Shown: positions 47,462-56,835 of the stretch, piece by piece
Layout of the letters: every line of letters begins with the position of its first letter
How positions within the stretch are numbered: the first letter of the stretch is position 1
Assembly (NCBI RefSeq): GCF_023241715.1
Contig: NZ_JALQCW010000032.1
Span: 1-64,000 of the forward strand
Length of the DNA: 64,000 bases
Reading direction: 5' to 3'
Origin: Pseudomonas morbosilactucae
GTDB lineage: Bacteria > Pseudomonadota > Gammaproteobacteria > Pseudomonadales > Pseudomonadaceae
Position numbers and translations under genes: made by a program
The notes under the pieces: generated by a model
What the model was told of the DNA's origin: nothing
Databases searched by the model: none
Seen by the model: only the letters and a program-made list of their open reading frames with translations

Positions 47462-49853
47462 TCATCACAAGGTCGAAAAGACCCAGGCCGAGCTGACCGC
47501 GCTGTTTCACCAGGACCTGACCACCGGCGTGGGCCGCAGCGTCAAGCACGACAGCGCCGACAAACACGTGTCCGGCGAAGCGGTGTACATCGATGACCGC
47601 CTGGAATTCCCCAACCAGTTGCACGTGTATGCGCGCTTGTCGGACCGGGCCCACGCGAAAATCCTCAGCATCGACACCGCGCCCTGCTACGCCTTCGACG
47701 GTGTGCGTATCGTCATCACCCACGAGGACATTCCCGGCCTGAAGGACATCGGCCCGCTGTTGCCCGGCGACCCGCTGCTGGCCATCGACACGGTGCAGTT
47801 CGTCGGCCAACCGGTGCTGGCCGTCGCCGCCAGGGACCTGGACACCGCACGCCAGGCCGCCATGGCCGCGGTCATCGAATACGAAGACCTGGAGCCCGTG
47901 CTGGATGTGGTCGAAGCGCTGCGCAAGCGCCACTTCGTGCTCGACAGCCACACCCACCAGCGCGGCGACTCCACCAACGCCCTGGCCAACGCTGCACACC
48001 GCCTCCAGGGCACGCTGCACATCGGCGGCCAGGAGCACTTCTACCTGGAGACGCAGATCTCCTCGGTGATGCCCACCGAAGACGGGGGCATGATCGTCTA
48101 CTGCTCGACCCAGAACCCCACCGAAGTGCAGAAGCTGGTGGCGGAAGTGCTGGACGTGTCGATGAACAAAATCGTGGTCGACATGCGGCGCATGGGCGGC
48201 GGTTTCGGCGGCAAGGAAACCCAGGCCGCCAGCCCGGCCTGCCTGTGCGCGGTGATTGCCCGCCTCACCGGCCAACCGACCAAAATGCGCCTGCCGCGGG
48301 TCGAAGACATGCTGATGACCGGCAAGCGCCACCCCTTCTACATCGAGTACGACGTGGGCTTCGACAGCAACGGGCGCCTGCACGGGATCCAGCTGGAACT
48401 GGCCGGCAACTGTGGGTGCTCGCCGGACCTGTCGGCCTCCATCGTCGACCGGGCGATGTTTCACGCCGACAACGCCTACTACCTGGGCGACGCCACCATC
48501 AACGGCCATCGCTGCAAGACCAACACCGCATCCAACACCGCCTATCGCGGCTTCGGCGGGCCCCAGGGCATGGTCGCCATCGAGGAAGTCATGGACGCCA
48601 TCGCCCGGCATCTGCACCTCGACCCACTGGCGGTGCGCAAGGCCAACTACTACGGCAAGACCGAGCGCAACGTTACCCACTACTACCAGACGGTGGAGCA
48701 CAACATGCTCGAGGAAATGACCGCCGAGCTGGAGGCCAGCAGCCAGTACGCCGAACGCCGAGAGGCGATCCGCCTGTACAACGCCCACAGCCCGATCCTG
48801 AAAAAGGGCCTGGCGCTGACGCCGGTCAAGTTCGGGATTTCCTTCACCGCCAGCTTCCTCAACCAGGCCGGGGCGCTGATCCACATCTACACCGACGGCA
48901 GCATCCACCTGAACCACGGCGGCACCGAGATGGGCCAGGGCCTGAACGTCAAGGTCGCGCAGGTGGTGGCCGAGGTGTTCCAGGTGGATATCGAGCGGGT
49001 GCAGATCACCGCCACCAACACCGACAAGGTGCCCAACACCTCGCCTACGGCGGCGTCCAGCGGTGCCGACCTGAACGGCAAGGCCGCGCAGAATGCTGCC
49101 GAAATCATCAAGCAGCGCCTGGTGGAATTTGCCGCGCGCAAATACGACGTCAGCGAGGCAGACGTCGAATTCCACAACGGCCATGTGCGGGTGCGCGAGC
49201 AGATCCTGACCTTCGAGGCGCTGATCCAGCAGGCGTATTTCGCCCAGGTGTCGCTGTCCAGCACCGGCTTCTACAAAACCCCGAAAATCTACTACGACCG
49301 CTCCCAGGCCCGTGGTCGGCCGTTCTACTACTTCGCCTACGGCGCAGCCTGTGCCGAGGTCGTCGTCGACACCCTGACCGGCGAATACAAAATGCTCCGC
49401 ACCGACATCCTGCATGACGTCGGCGCCTCGCTGAACCCGGCCATCGACATCGGCCAGGTAGAGGGCGGGTTTATCCAGGGCATGGGCTGGCTGACCACCG
49501 AAGAGCTGGTGTGGAACGCCAAGGGCAAGCTGATGACCAACGGTCCGGCCAGCTACAAAATCCCGGCCGTGGCGGACATGCCCCTGGACCTGCGCGTCAA
49601 GCTGGTGGAAAACCGCAAGAACCCGGAAGACACGGTGTTCCATTCCAAGGCCGTGGGTGAGCCGCCCTTTATGCTCGGCATCGCCGCCTGGTGTGCGATC
49701 AAGGACGCGGTGGCCAGCCTGGGCGACTACCGACATCAACCACAGATCGATGCACCGGCGACACCGGAACGGGTGTTGTGGGGCTGTGAGCAGATGCGCC
49801 GCCTGCAGGTGGCCAAGGTTGCAGATACGCAAGTCGAGCTGGCTTCGCTGTAA
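47454..49853 (+). CDS. xdhB: Xanthine dehydrogenase molybdopterin-binding subunit XdhB
   Basis: The molybdenum-cofactor subunit carrying the active site. The 799-residue protein contains the MoCo-binding motifs GGGFGGKETQA and AYRGFGGPQGM, and the C-terminal AVGEPPFMLG segment whose Glu is the expected catalytic base. It overlaps xdhA. A REP palindrome lies between it and xdhC. Confidence 0.96.
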   Translation: MSNHHKVEKTQAELTALFHQDLTTGVGRSVKHDSADKHVSGEAVYIDDRLEFPNQLHVYARLSDRAHAKILSIDTAPCYAFDGVRIVITHEDIPGLKDIGPLLPGDPLLAIDTVQFVGQPVLAVAARDLDTARQAAMAAVIEYEDLEPVLDVVEALRKRHFVLDSHTHQRGDSTNALANAAHRLQGTLHIGGQEHFYLETQISSVMPTEDGGMIVYCSTQNPTEVQKLVAEVLDVSMNKIVVDMRRMGGGFGGKETQAASPACLCAVIARLTGQPTKMRLPRVEDMLMTGKRHPFYIEYDVGFDSNGRLHGIQLELAGNCGCSPDLSASIVDRAMFHADNAYYLGDATINGHRCKTNTASNTAYRGFGGPQGMVAIEEVMDAIARHLHLDPLAVRKANYYGKTERNVTHYYQTVEHNMLEEMTAELEASSQYAERREAIRLYNAHSPILKKGLALTPVKFGISFTASFLNQAGALIHIYTDGSIHLNHGGTEMGQGLNVKVAQVVAEVFQVDIERVQITATNTDKVPNTSPTAASSGADLNGKAAQNAAEIIKQRLVEFAARKYDVSEADVEFHNGHVRVREQILTFEALIQQAYFAQVSLSSTGFYKTPKIYYDRSQARGRPFYYFAYGAACAEVVVDTLTGEYKMLRTDILHDVGASLNPAIDIGQVEGGFIQGMGWLTTEELVWNAKGKLMTNGPASYKIPAVADMPLDLRVKLVENRKNPEDTVFHSKAVGEPPFMLGIAAWCAIKDAVASLGDYRHQPQIDAPATPERVLWGCEQMRRLQVAKVADTQVELASL

Positions 49854-49860
49854 CGGCTAT

Positions 49861-49897
49861 CGCCGGCTCCTACCTGTAGGAGCCGGCTTGCCGGCGA
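49861..49897. repeat. REP palindrome between xdhB and xdhC
   Basis: CGCCGGCTCCTAC-CT-GTAGGAGCCGGC followed by TTGCCGGCGA is a typical Pseudomonas REP/intergenic hairpin. Confidence 0.75.
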
Positions 49898-49934
49898 ACA
49901 GGCCGTCATCAACACCCAAGATCCCGAGGTGAAC

Positions 49935-50777
49935 ATGTACAACTGGATCAGTGCCCTCGCCGACCTGCAGACCCGCGGTGAACCCTGCGTATTGGTGACC
50001 ATCATCGAAGAGCTGGGCTCCACGCCACGCAACGCCGGCTCGAAGATGGTCATCAGCGCCACCCAGGCCTTCGACACCATCGGCGGCGGCCACCTGGAAT
50101 ACAAAGCCATGCAACTGGCCCGCGAGATGCTCGCCAGTGGCCGGCAAGACACTCACCTGGAGCGCTTCAGCCTGGGCGCCAGCCTCGGCCAGTGCTGCGG
50201 CGGGGCCACGGTGCTGCTGTTCGAACCCATGGGCCAGGTACAGGCGCAAATCGCCGTGTTCGGCGCCGGCCATGTCGGCCGCGCCCTGGTGCCGCTGCTG
50301 GCCAGCCTGCCCTGCCGGGTGCGCTGGATCGACTCGCGGGAGCAGGAGTTCCCCGAGCAGATACCCCACGGCGTCAGCAAGCGGGTCAGCGAAGACCCGC
50401 TGGATGAAATCGACGACTTGCCCCCCGGCAGCTACTGCATCGTCATGACCCACAATCACCAACTGGACCTGGAACTCACCGCGGCGATCCTCAAGCGCAA
50501 CGACTTCGCCTACTTCGGCCTGATCGGTTCCAAGACCAAACGGGTGAAGTTCGAACACCGCCTGCGCGATCGCGGCTTCGACAGCGCCACCTTGCAACGC
50601 ATGCGCTGCCCGATGGGTCTGAGCGAGGTCAAAGGCAAGCTGCCTGTGGAAATCGCCATCTCCATCGCTGGCGAAATCATCGCCACCTACAACGCCCATT
50701 TCGGCCAAAACAGCACCCGCGCCGAACCCATTGCCAAGCTGCTGCCAGTGTCGCGCCGCAGCCAAGCCACCCTCTGA
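49935..50777 (+). CDS. xdhC: Xanthine dehydrogenase accessory protein XdhC
   Basis: Binds molybdenum cofactor and inserts it, sulfurated, into XdhB. The 280-residue protein has the N-terminal XdhC domain (VLVTIIEELGSTPRNAGSKM; GGGHLEYKAM) and a C-terminal Rossmann-like half (VFGAGHVGRALVPLL; FGLIGSKTKRVKFEHRL). ATG 49935 is preferred to GTG 49929, because GAGG lies immediately upstream with correct spacing. It precedes guaD by nine bases. Confidence 0.95.
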   Translation: MYNWISALADLQTRGEPCVLVTIIEELGSTPRNAGSKMVISATQAFDTIGGGHLEYKAMQLAREMLASGRQDTHLERFSLGASLGQCCGGATVLLFEPMGQVQAQIAVFGAGHVGRALVPLLASLPCRVRWIDSREQEFPEQIPHGVSKRVSEDPLDEIDDLPPGSYCIVMTHNHQLDLELTAAILKRNDFAYFGLIGSKTKRVKFEHRLRDRGFDSATLQRMRCPMGLSEVKGKLPVEIAISIAGEIIATYNAHFGQNSTRAEPIAKLLPVSRRSQATL

Positions 50778-50786
50778 GAACACCCC

Positions 50787-52091
50787 ATGCCTTTGACTCG
50801 CAAAGCCTACCGCGCCGCCATTCTGCACAGCATCGCCGACCCCGCCGAGGTGGGCATCGACGCCTCCTATGAGTATTTCGAGGACGGCTTGCTGGTGGTC
50901 GAAAACGGCCGGATCAGCGCCCTCGGCCACGCCAGCGAACTGCTGGCCAGCCTGCCGGCAGACATCGACATCACCCACTACCCGGACGCACTGATTACCC
51001 CGGGCTTTATCGACACCCATATCCACCTGCCGCAAACCGGCATGGTCGGCGCCTACGGCGAGCAATTGCTGGATTGGCTCAACACTTACACCTTCCCCTG
51101 CGAAAGCCAGTTCGCCGACTCGGCACACGCCGAGCAGGTGGCAGACATCTTCATCAAGGAACTGCTGCGCAATGGCACCACCACCGCCCTGGTGTTCGGC
51201 AGCGTGCACCCGCAGTCGGTCAACGCCTTCTTCGAAGCCGCCGAGAAGCTCGACCTGCGCATGATCGCCGGCAAGGTGATGATGGATCGCAACGCTCCGG
51301 ACTACCTGACCGACACCGCTGAAACCAGCTACCGCGACAGCAAGGCGCTGATTGAACGCTGGCACGGCAAGGGCCGCCTGCATTACGCCGTGACCCCACG
51401 CTTCGCCCCCACCAGCACCCCGGAGCAACTGACCCTGGCCGGCCAGTTGCTGGGGGAATACCCCGACCTGTACATGCAGACCCACATCAGCGAGAACCTC
51501 CAGGAAGTGGAATGGGTCAAGGAGCTGTTCCCGGAGCGCAAGGGCTACCTGGACGTGTACGACCACTACCAACTGCTGGGCGAGCGCTCGGTGTTCGCCC
51601 ACGGTGTGCACCTGTGTGACGACGAGTGCGCGCGCCTCGCCGAGACCGGTTCGGCCATCGCCTTTTGCCCCACCTCGAACTTCTTCCTGGGCAGCGGCCT
51701 GTTCAACCTGCCCATGGCCGAAAAGCACAAGGTCAATGTGGGCCTGGGCACCGATGTCGGCGGCGGCACCAGCTTCTCGCTGCTGCAAACCCTGAACGAG
51801 GCGTACAAGGTCATGCAGTTGCAAGGCGTGCGCCTGAGCCCGTTCAAGTCGCTGTACCTGGCCACCCTCGGCGGCGCCCGGGCACTGCGCCTGGAAGACA
51901 AGGTCGGCACCCTGCAGCCGGGCACCGACGCCGACTTCCTGGTGCTCGACTACCACGCCACGCCGCTGCTCAGCTACCGCCTGCAACAGGCCAAGAGCAT
52001 CGACGAGACCCTGTTCGTGCTAATGACCCTGGGCGACGACCGCAGCGTTCTGCAAACCTACGCCGCCGGCGTGAAAGTGCACCAGCGCTAG
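50787..52091 (+). CDS. guaD: Guanine deaminase
   Basis: Deaminates guanine to xanthine, feeding the xanthine dehydrogenase encoded just upstream. The 434-residue amidohydrolase has the metal motif H-x-H in GFIDTHIHLPQTGMVGAYGE, further ligands in QTHISENLQEV and HGVHLCDDE, and GLGTDVGGGTSFSLL with the catalytic Asp. A strong terminator follows, so it ends the xdhABC-guaD operon. Confidence 0.96.
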   Translation: MPLTRKAYRAAILHSIADPAEVGIDASYEYFEDGLLVVENGRISALGHASELLASLPADIDITHYPDALITPGFIDTHIHLPQTGMVGAYGEQLLDWLNTYTFPCESQFADSAHAEQVADIFIKELLRNGTTTALVFGSVHPQSVNAFFEAAEKLDLRMIAGKVMMDRNAPDYLTDTAETSYRDSKALIERWHGKGRLHYAVTPRFAPTSTPEQLTLAGQLLGEYPDLYMQTHISENLQEVEWVKELFPERKGYLDVYDHYQLLGERSVFAHGVHLCDDECARLAETGSAIAFCPTSNFFLGSGLFNLPMAEKHKVNVGLGTDVGGGTSFSLLQTLNEAYKVMQLQGVRLSPFKSLYLATLGGARALRLEDKVGTLQPGTDADFLVLDYHATPLLSYRLQQAKSIDETLFVLMTLGDDRSVLQTYAAGVKVHQR

Positions 52092-52102
52092 GCCCTGAAA
52101 CG

Positions 52103-52146
52103 AAAAATCCCCCGCCCTGTGGATAACCCGGGGCGGGGGATTTTTT
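52103..52146 (+). terminator. Terminator of the xdhABC-guaD operon
   Basis: AAAAATCCCCCGCCC and GGGCGGGGGATTTTTT form a long stem with about a 13-base loop. The A tract before and T tract after make it effective in both directions; the next gene converges. Confidence 0.93.
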
Positions 52147-52185
52147 ATGGGCCAAGGTTTAAACGCGTTGGCCGCTACCGAGTGC

Positions 52186-53020
52186 CTAGAAGGTCACTTC
52201 CATGTTCAACGTGGGCGCCGACGTACGGGTGCCTCGCCCGCCATCGACCCCGAACTTGTTGTGCCAATACTCGTAGCCCACGCCGAGGTAGAGGTTGGGC
52301 TTGACGTTTTTCCCCGGCATCACGGCAACCATCAACGCGGTGCGCACCAGGGTTTCGGCGGCGGTGTCACGGTCGTTGTAATCGTGGCCTTTTTCACCGG
52401 TGTAGTTGATGAAACCCTGGAACTTGGCACCGTGGCTGCCCACCTCGAACGGTCGCATCCAGGCCAGGTTGATCAAGTAGCTGCCGTCGAAGGTATGGTC
52501 GGGGTCCTTGGCACCGGGGATGCCGGAATGGTTGCTTTCCTTGTAGTACAACAGGCTCAAGTCGAGCACGCCGACGGTGTTGAACTTCAGGGTCGGCCCC
52601 ACCACCAGAGCACGTTTTTTTTGCCGAGCCCAGGTTGTTGTTGCGGCTGGCATCGAACCCCAGGGTCAGGGCGTAATCCTTGACCAGCCCGGTGCCCAGG
52701 GGCGTGTCGAACACCCGGGAAGCGAAGAGTTGATGGCGATACACGCCATACACTTCGCTGCTGCCACGGTCGGTGCCTTTGCGCGGGTCGTCGCTGTCGG
52801 ACAGCAGGACGTCGAGGTGCAGGTAGTTGCTGCCGTACTGGTAACCACTGGCGTGGGTGAAGCTGTAGATGCGCTTGCTGATGAACTCCGGGTTGTTCGG
52901 GTTGGTGAACTCCTTGCCGTACCTGAAGCCCACGCTGTTGCTCATCCATTCCACGGCGGCCGCCTCCCCTGCGCCCACGAGTGTCATCAGCAGGGCTGCG
53001 CCTTGTAATGCCTTTTTCAT
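52186..53020 (-). pseudogene. Tsx-like outer-membrane protein, frameshifted
   Basis: A beta-barrel outer-membrane protein resembling the nucleoside-channel Tsx family. It has a signal peptide (MKKALQGAALLMTLVGAGEA), then EWMSNSVGFRYGKEFTNPNN and TGLVKDYALTLGFDASRNNN, and in the next frame ALVVGPTLKFNTVGVLDLSL and the C-terminal TSAPTLNMEVTF with terminal Phe. The frames join at an A8 run on the coding strand (52615-52622); seven A would give ..GSAKKRALVV.. and a continuous protein of about 277 residues. Its place beside the purine genes suggests purine or nucleoside uptake. Confidence 0.82.
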
Positions 53021-53167
53021 TTTTATTATGTCCTGTGGCGGTGTGGCTTATGGCAGCTTCGCTGGCTGCCGACCGGACGCAGTATCGGCACAAGCGCCAC
53101 CGGCCCCAAAGAACAGAATATCGACCAGGGCGCTGCCGAAACGGCAGCGGGTAAAGGGCGCAGCCAC

Positions 53168-54118
53168 TCACACCACAGGCTGGCTGGCGCCTCGTTGCGC
53201 ACGCTCACGCAGGGTGATTTCCTCACCCAGCAAGTGCGCCAGCGCCGCTACCGCGCTGGGCAAGTCTCGACCACTGCGGGCATATAACCCCAGGTCGCTG
53301 TAGATGCCGCCCCGGTCGCTCAAGGGGATGTGCACCAGTTCGCCACGGGCCAGGTCGGACTCCACACCGATCCGCGTCTGGAACGCCACCCCCATGTTGT
53401 GCCGGGCCATTTGCCGGGCCAGTTCCAGGGAGTTGCTTTGCAACGGGGGCTTGCCCACCAGGCTCGAACGCGGGTGCAGCGGCGCCAGCAGGTGATGGAT
53501 CGACAACTCGCTCTTGGCCAGGATCAGGCCGTGCTCGGCACAGGTGGCGAAGCTGACACTGCCTCGCTGCGCCAACGGGTGGTCGGGGCTGACCAGGGCC
53601 CCCAGGCAGAAATGACCGACGCTGAGCTGGCGAATCTCCACTGCTCGCGGCAAGGCAAAGGCCAGCCCCAGGTCCGCCCGGCTGTTGATCAATGCCTCGG
53701 GAATCGACTGCGACCCCTGCACCGTGACGCCGATGGTCACGTGCGGGTAGAGATCGCGCATGCGCTTGAGCACCGATGGCAAAAGGTCCACCGTCGCGCC
53801 CTCCACGGCAGCGATCTCCACATGCCCGCTCTTGAGCCCCTGCAAGGCATCGAACTCCAGGCGCACCCGCTCCAGGTCCTGCAGCACCAGGCTGACATGG
53901 CGGCTGAAAATCTCCCCGGCCAAGGTCAAGCGCAAACCGCCGGGCAAGCGCTCGAACAGCGAGGAGCCGATTTCGTCTTCGATCTTGAGGATCTGCCGGT
54001 TCACTGCCGAAGAGGCGACGTTCAACCGCCGCGCCGCCTCACGAATGGAATGGCAGCGCTGAACCATATCGAAGTAATGAATGGCCGAAGAATGGATGCG
54101 TAATTTTCTGTTAGACAT
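53168..54118 (-). CDS. LysR-family regulator
   Basis: A 316-residue LysR protein starting MSNRKLRIHSSAIHYFDMVQ, with the winged helix (SIREAARRLNVASSAVNRQI; SSLFERLPGGLRLTLAGEIF) and an effector domain. The frame is open 79 codons further upstream, but that part is AT-richer and has no domain, so the ATG at 54118 is used. The target is unknown; the neighbouring Tsx-like gene on the same strand is one possibility. Confidence 0.9.
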   Translation of the reverse strand: MSNRKLRIHSSAIHYFDMVQRCHSIREAARRLNVASSAVNRQILKIEDEIGSSLFERLPGGLRLTLAGEIFSRHVSLVLQDLERVRLEFDALQGLKSGHVEIAAVEGATVDLLPSVLKRMRDLYPHVTIGVTVQGSQSIPEALINSRADLGLAFALPRAVEIRQLSVGHFCLGALVSPDHPLAQRGSVSFATCAEHGLILAKSELSIHHLLAPLHPRSSLVGKPPLQSNSLELARQMARHNMGVAFQTRIGVESDLARGELVHIPLSDRGGIYSDLGLYARSGRDLPSAVAALAHLLGEEITLRERAQRGASQPVV

Positions 54119-54206
54119 GCCGCACGCTCCTTGCACAGGGCGCACTGCAGGGTGGTGCGCCCTGAAGAGCAGCACCGGTGAGTGGTCAAGCGCCCGGAAG
54201 CGACAA

Positions 54207-54216
54207 CTGTATACAA
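54207..54216. promoter_or_regulatory. Palindromic operator-like site CTGTATACAA
   Basis: A TGTATACA palindrome about 90 bases upstream of the LysR start. It resembles the TTGTACACAA site in front of the GntR gene (55266-55275) and the general TTGT-N2-ACAA form of FCD-type GntR operators. Confidence 0.45.
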
Positions 54217-54277
54217 TCCACCGCACCAAACCGCAAGCCAATGCATACAACCTACCGAACAGCCCAGCCGGCCTGGG

Positions 54278-54326
54278 TTTCAGGGGGCTGACGACCTGGG
54301 CGGGGCACGTTATCAGCCCCCTGAAA
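54278..54326. repeat. 14-bp inverted repeat with 21-base loop
   Basis: TTTCAGGGGGCTGA (54278-54291) and TCAGCCCCCTGAAA (54313-54326) are perfectly complementary. It lies between the GntR gene and the LysR gene. It has no T tract, so it is not a standard terminator. Confidence 0.7.
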
Positions 54327-54365
54327 ACACAATCCCCCGCGACAGCAAACGCCATGGCGGGGGAT
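54322..54365 (-). terminator. Probable terminator of the second GntR gene
   Basis: On the minus strand ATCCCCCGC and GCGGGGGAT (54332-54365) form a stem followed by TGTGTTTTC. The gene upstream on this strand ends at 54407. Confidence 0.55.
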
Positions 54366-54406
54366 GTTCAAGGGGAGAACTGGCAGCAAACGCCGCCGGC
54401 GCGGCC

Positions 54407-55171
54407 TTACAGCTTGAGGGTAGGACGACCCGGCTTCTTGGTTTGCAGCAGGTGGGAGAACACCGCATGCAGGTCATCGGAAGCGCTTTCTTCGTCGAGG
54501 TTGAGCTTGCTGTCGATGTGATCCATGTGATGCATCATCAGGGTCACTGCCAGGTCGCCGTCACGGGCTTCGATGGCATCGATCAGCTGGGTGTGCTCGT
54601 CGTAGGAACAGTGGGAACGGTTGCCACTTTCATACTGGGCGATGATCAGCGAAGTCTGGGACACCAGGCTGCGCTGGAAACTGATCAAGGGTGCATTTTT
54701 CGCGGCTTCGGCCAGCTTCAAGTGGAACTCCCCGGACAAGCGAATCCCGGCGCCCCGATCGCCCCGGGAAAAGCTGTCGCGCTCCTCATTGACCATCTGC
54801 CGCAATTCGAGCAATTGCTCGGCTGTTGCGTGCTGGACGGCCAACTCGGTGATCGCCCGCTCCACCAGACGGCGGGCGAGAAAGACCTGGCGGGCGTCCT
54901 CGACACTCGGGCTGGCAACCACAGCGCCACGATTGGGGCGCAACAGCACCACGCCTTCATGGGCCAGGCGCGACAAGGCGCGACGAATGATGGTCCGACT
55001 GACTCCGAATATCTCCCCCAGCGCCTCTTCACTCAACTTGGTGCCGGGCGCCAGACGCTGCTCGAGGATGGCCTCAAAGATGTGCGCGTAGACAATATCG
55101 TCCTGGGTTCCGCTGCGACCGGCTTTGCCTGCTCGCGGTTGTTTCTTGAGAGGTTGCAACTGTTCGTTCAT
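54407..55171 (-). CDS. GntR-family regulator (FCD type)
   Basis: A 254-residue GntR protein with a charged N-terminal extension, winged helix (YAHIFEAILEQRLAPGTKLS; FGVSRTIIRRALSRLAHEGV) and an FCD effector domain (EFHLKLAEAAKNAPLISFQR; YDEHTQLIDAIEARDGDLAV). ATG 55171 is preferred to GTG two codons upstream. It is divergent from the BenE-like transporter and probably regulates it; a palindrome TTGTACACAA lies between them. Confidence 0.92.
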   Translation of the reverse strand: MNEQLQPLKKQPRAGKAGRSGTQDDIVYAHIFEAILEQRLAPGTKLSEEALGEIFGVSRTIIRRALSRLAHEGVVLLRPNRGAVVASPSVEDARQVFLARRLVERAITELAVQHATAEQLLELRQMVNEERDSFSRGDRGAGIRLSGEFHLKLAEAAKNAPLISFQRSLVSQTSLIIAQYESGNRSHCSYDEHTQLIDAIEARDGDLAVTLMMHHMDHIDSKLNLDEESASDDLHAVFSHLLQTKKPGRPTLKL

Positions 55172-55487
55172 GGGCACTCGGGTCGGGAGGACTGCAGCGA
55201 ATTCACGGAGACTTTAATACGCACGGGTAGGTCGCTGGCAAGTATCGCGTTAAAACAATGGCACATTGTACACAACCCCTGGGGATCATTCGCAATAAGT
55301 GTGCATGGCCCGGCACTTATTTAACGACTGTACGGCTACATGGAGCCCTGGCTGTATTGCAATGCACAGCGCCATTTGAGTTTAGGCTTGCGCGGGAAAG
55401 ACCGTGGCAGACCGCAGCGCCTTTTCCCGCCCCGCAACACCGGCTAGCCACCCGCTGGCGCTTGATCAAGAACAAGGATCCGCTCCG
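55172..55487. other. Divergent promoter region, GntR / BenE-like transporter
   Basis: About 315 bases without a gene. The only clear element is the TTGTACACAA palindrome at 55266-55275. The half of the region next to the transporter remains open in its frame, but the amino acids there show no domain. Confidence 0.6.
55266..55275. promoter_or_regulatory. Candidate GntR operator TTGTACACAA
   Basis: A near-perfect palindrome in the space between the divergent GntR and transporter genes, matching the TTGT-N2-ACAA form bound by many FCD-type GntR proteins. It lies about 95 bases from the regulator start. Confidence 0.55.
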
Positions 55488-56678
55488 ATGTCCGACGCTA
55501 CACCTTTGCCGTTACGCCCCTTGGCCGACACCTCACCGTCCGCCATCGTTGCCGGCTTCATTGCCATGATGACCGGCTACACCAGTTCGCTGGTGCTGAT
55601 GTTCCAGGCCGGCCAGTCCGCCGGGCTGACCAACGGTCAGATTTCTTCGTGGATCTGGGCCATTTCGATCGGCATGGCCATCTGCAGCATCGGCCTGTCG
55701 CTGCGTTACCGCACCCCCATCACCATTGCCTGGTCGACCCCGGGCGCGGCGCTGTTGATTACCAGCCTCTCCGGCGTGAGTTACGGCGAAGCCATCGGCG
55801 CCTACATCACCTGCGCCGTGCTGGTGACGATTTGCGGGCTCACCGGAAGTTTCGAACGCCTGGTCAAGCGCATCCCGGCATCCCTGGCGGCGGCGTTGCT
55901 GGCGGGGATCCTGTTCAAGATCGGCAGTGAGATTTTCGTCGCCGCCCAACACCGCACTGGCCTGGTACTGGGGATGTTTTTCACCTACCTGCTGGTCAAG
56001 CGCCTGTCGCCCCGTTACGCGGTGCTGGCGGCGCTGCTGATCGGCACGGCGCTGTCGGGGTTGATGGGCCTGCTGGACTTCAGCGGCTTCCACCTGGAAG
56101 TGGCGACCCCGGTCTGGACCACGCCGCACTTCTCCCTGGCGGCGACCATCAGCATCGGCATTCCGCTGTTTGTGGTGGCCATGACCTCGCAGAACATGCC
56201 CGGGGTCGCCGTGCTGCGGGCCGACGGCTACAACGTGCCAGCGTCGCCGTTGATCACCGCCACCGGCATCGCCTCGCTGCTGCTGGCGCCGTTCGGCTCC
56301 CACGGGATCAACCTGGCGGCCATCAGCGCCGCCATCTGCACCGGCCCCCACGCCCATGAAGACCGCAACAAGCGCTACACGGCGGCGGTCTGGTGCGGCA
56401 TTTTCTACGGCATTGCCGGTGTCTTTGGCGCGACCCTGGCTGCGCTGTTCGCCGCCTTGCCCAAGGAACTGGTGCTGTCGATTGCCGCGCTGGCGCTGTT
56501 CGGCTCGATCATCAACGGCCTGAGCATTGCGATGAGCGAAGTGAAGGAACGCGAAGCGGCGCTGATCACCTTTATGGTCACGGCCTCGGGGCTGACGCTG
56601 TTTTCCATCGGCTCAGCGTTCTGGGGCATCGTCGCCGGCGTGGTCACCCTGATGATTCTAAATTGGCGCAATGCCTGA
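55488..56678 (+). CDS. BenE-family benzoate/H+ symporter-like transporter
   Basis: An inner-membrane transporter of 396 residues with about 12 helices, matching the BenE family (PSAIVAGFIAMMTGYTSSLV; AWSTPGAALLITS; FVVAMTSQNMPGVAVLRADG). Characterised members import benzoate, but the substrate here is not shown; no benzoate catabolic genes are nearby. ATG 55488 is chosen as the family-like start; an upstream extension lacks similarity. It is divergent from a GntR regulator. Confidence 0.9.
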   Translation: MSDATPLPLRPLADTSPSAIVAGFIAMMTGYTSSLVLMFQAGQSAGLTNGQISSWIWAISIGMAICSIGLSLRYRTPITIAWSTPGAALLITSLSGVSYGEAIGAYITCAVLVTICGLTGSFERLVKRIPASLAAALLAGILFKIGSEIFVAAQHRTGLVLGMFFTYLLVKRLSPRYAVLAALLIGTALSGLMGLLDFSGFHLEVATPVWTTPHFSLAATISIGIPLFVVAMTSQNMPGVAVLRADGYNVPASPLITATGIASLLLAPFGSHGINLAAISAAICTGPHAHEDRNKRYTAAVWCGIFYGIAGVFGATLAALFAALPKELVLSIAALALFGSIINGLSIAMSEVKEREAALITFMVTASGLTLFSIGSAFWGIVAGVVTLMILNWRNA

Positions 56679-56778
56679 CACCCCTAGTCGCCGGCTCGCC
56701 GGCGATTGGCGAATGACGCCCACGGCAAAACCCCGGACAAGCCCGCGGCAGAAACAGCAAACAGGGAAATTTCGACAT

Positions 56779-56829
56779 GTTGCTGCACTAGGGCAGCAAC
56801 GCATAAGCGCCCGAACGGGCCGCTTATGC
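56779..56829. terminator. Tandem hairpins between BenE-like gene and yggL
   Basis: Two adjacent stems, GTTGCTGC/GCAGCAAC and GCATAAGCG/CGCTTATGC, lie between convergent genes. They lack a T tract but are placed to act as terminators. Confidence 0.6.
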
Positions 56830-56835
56830 ATGACA

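Noticed and set aside
47409..49832. 807-codon open frame on the minus strand across xdhB
   Set aside because: It is the antisense of a well-matched gene, with composition typical of GC-rich shadow frames and no recognisable domain.
49861..49897. Considered as the seed of a CRISPR or other ordered repeat
   Set aside because: The palindromes at 5356, 37959, 40430 and 49861 are scattered single REP-type hairpins with no regular spacing; no CRISPR array is present.
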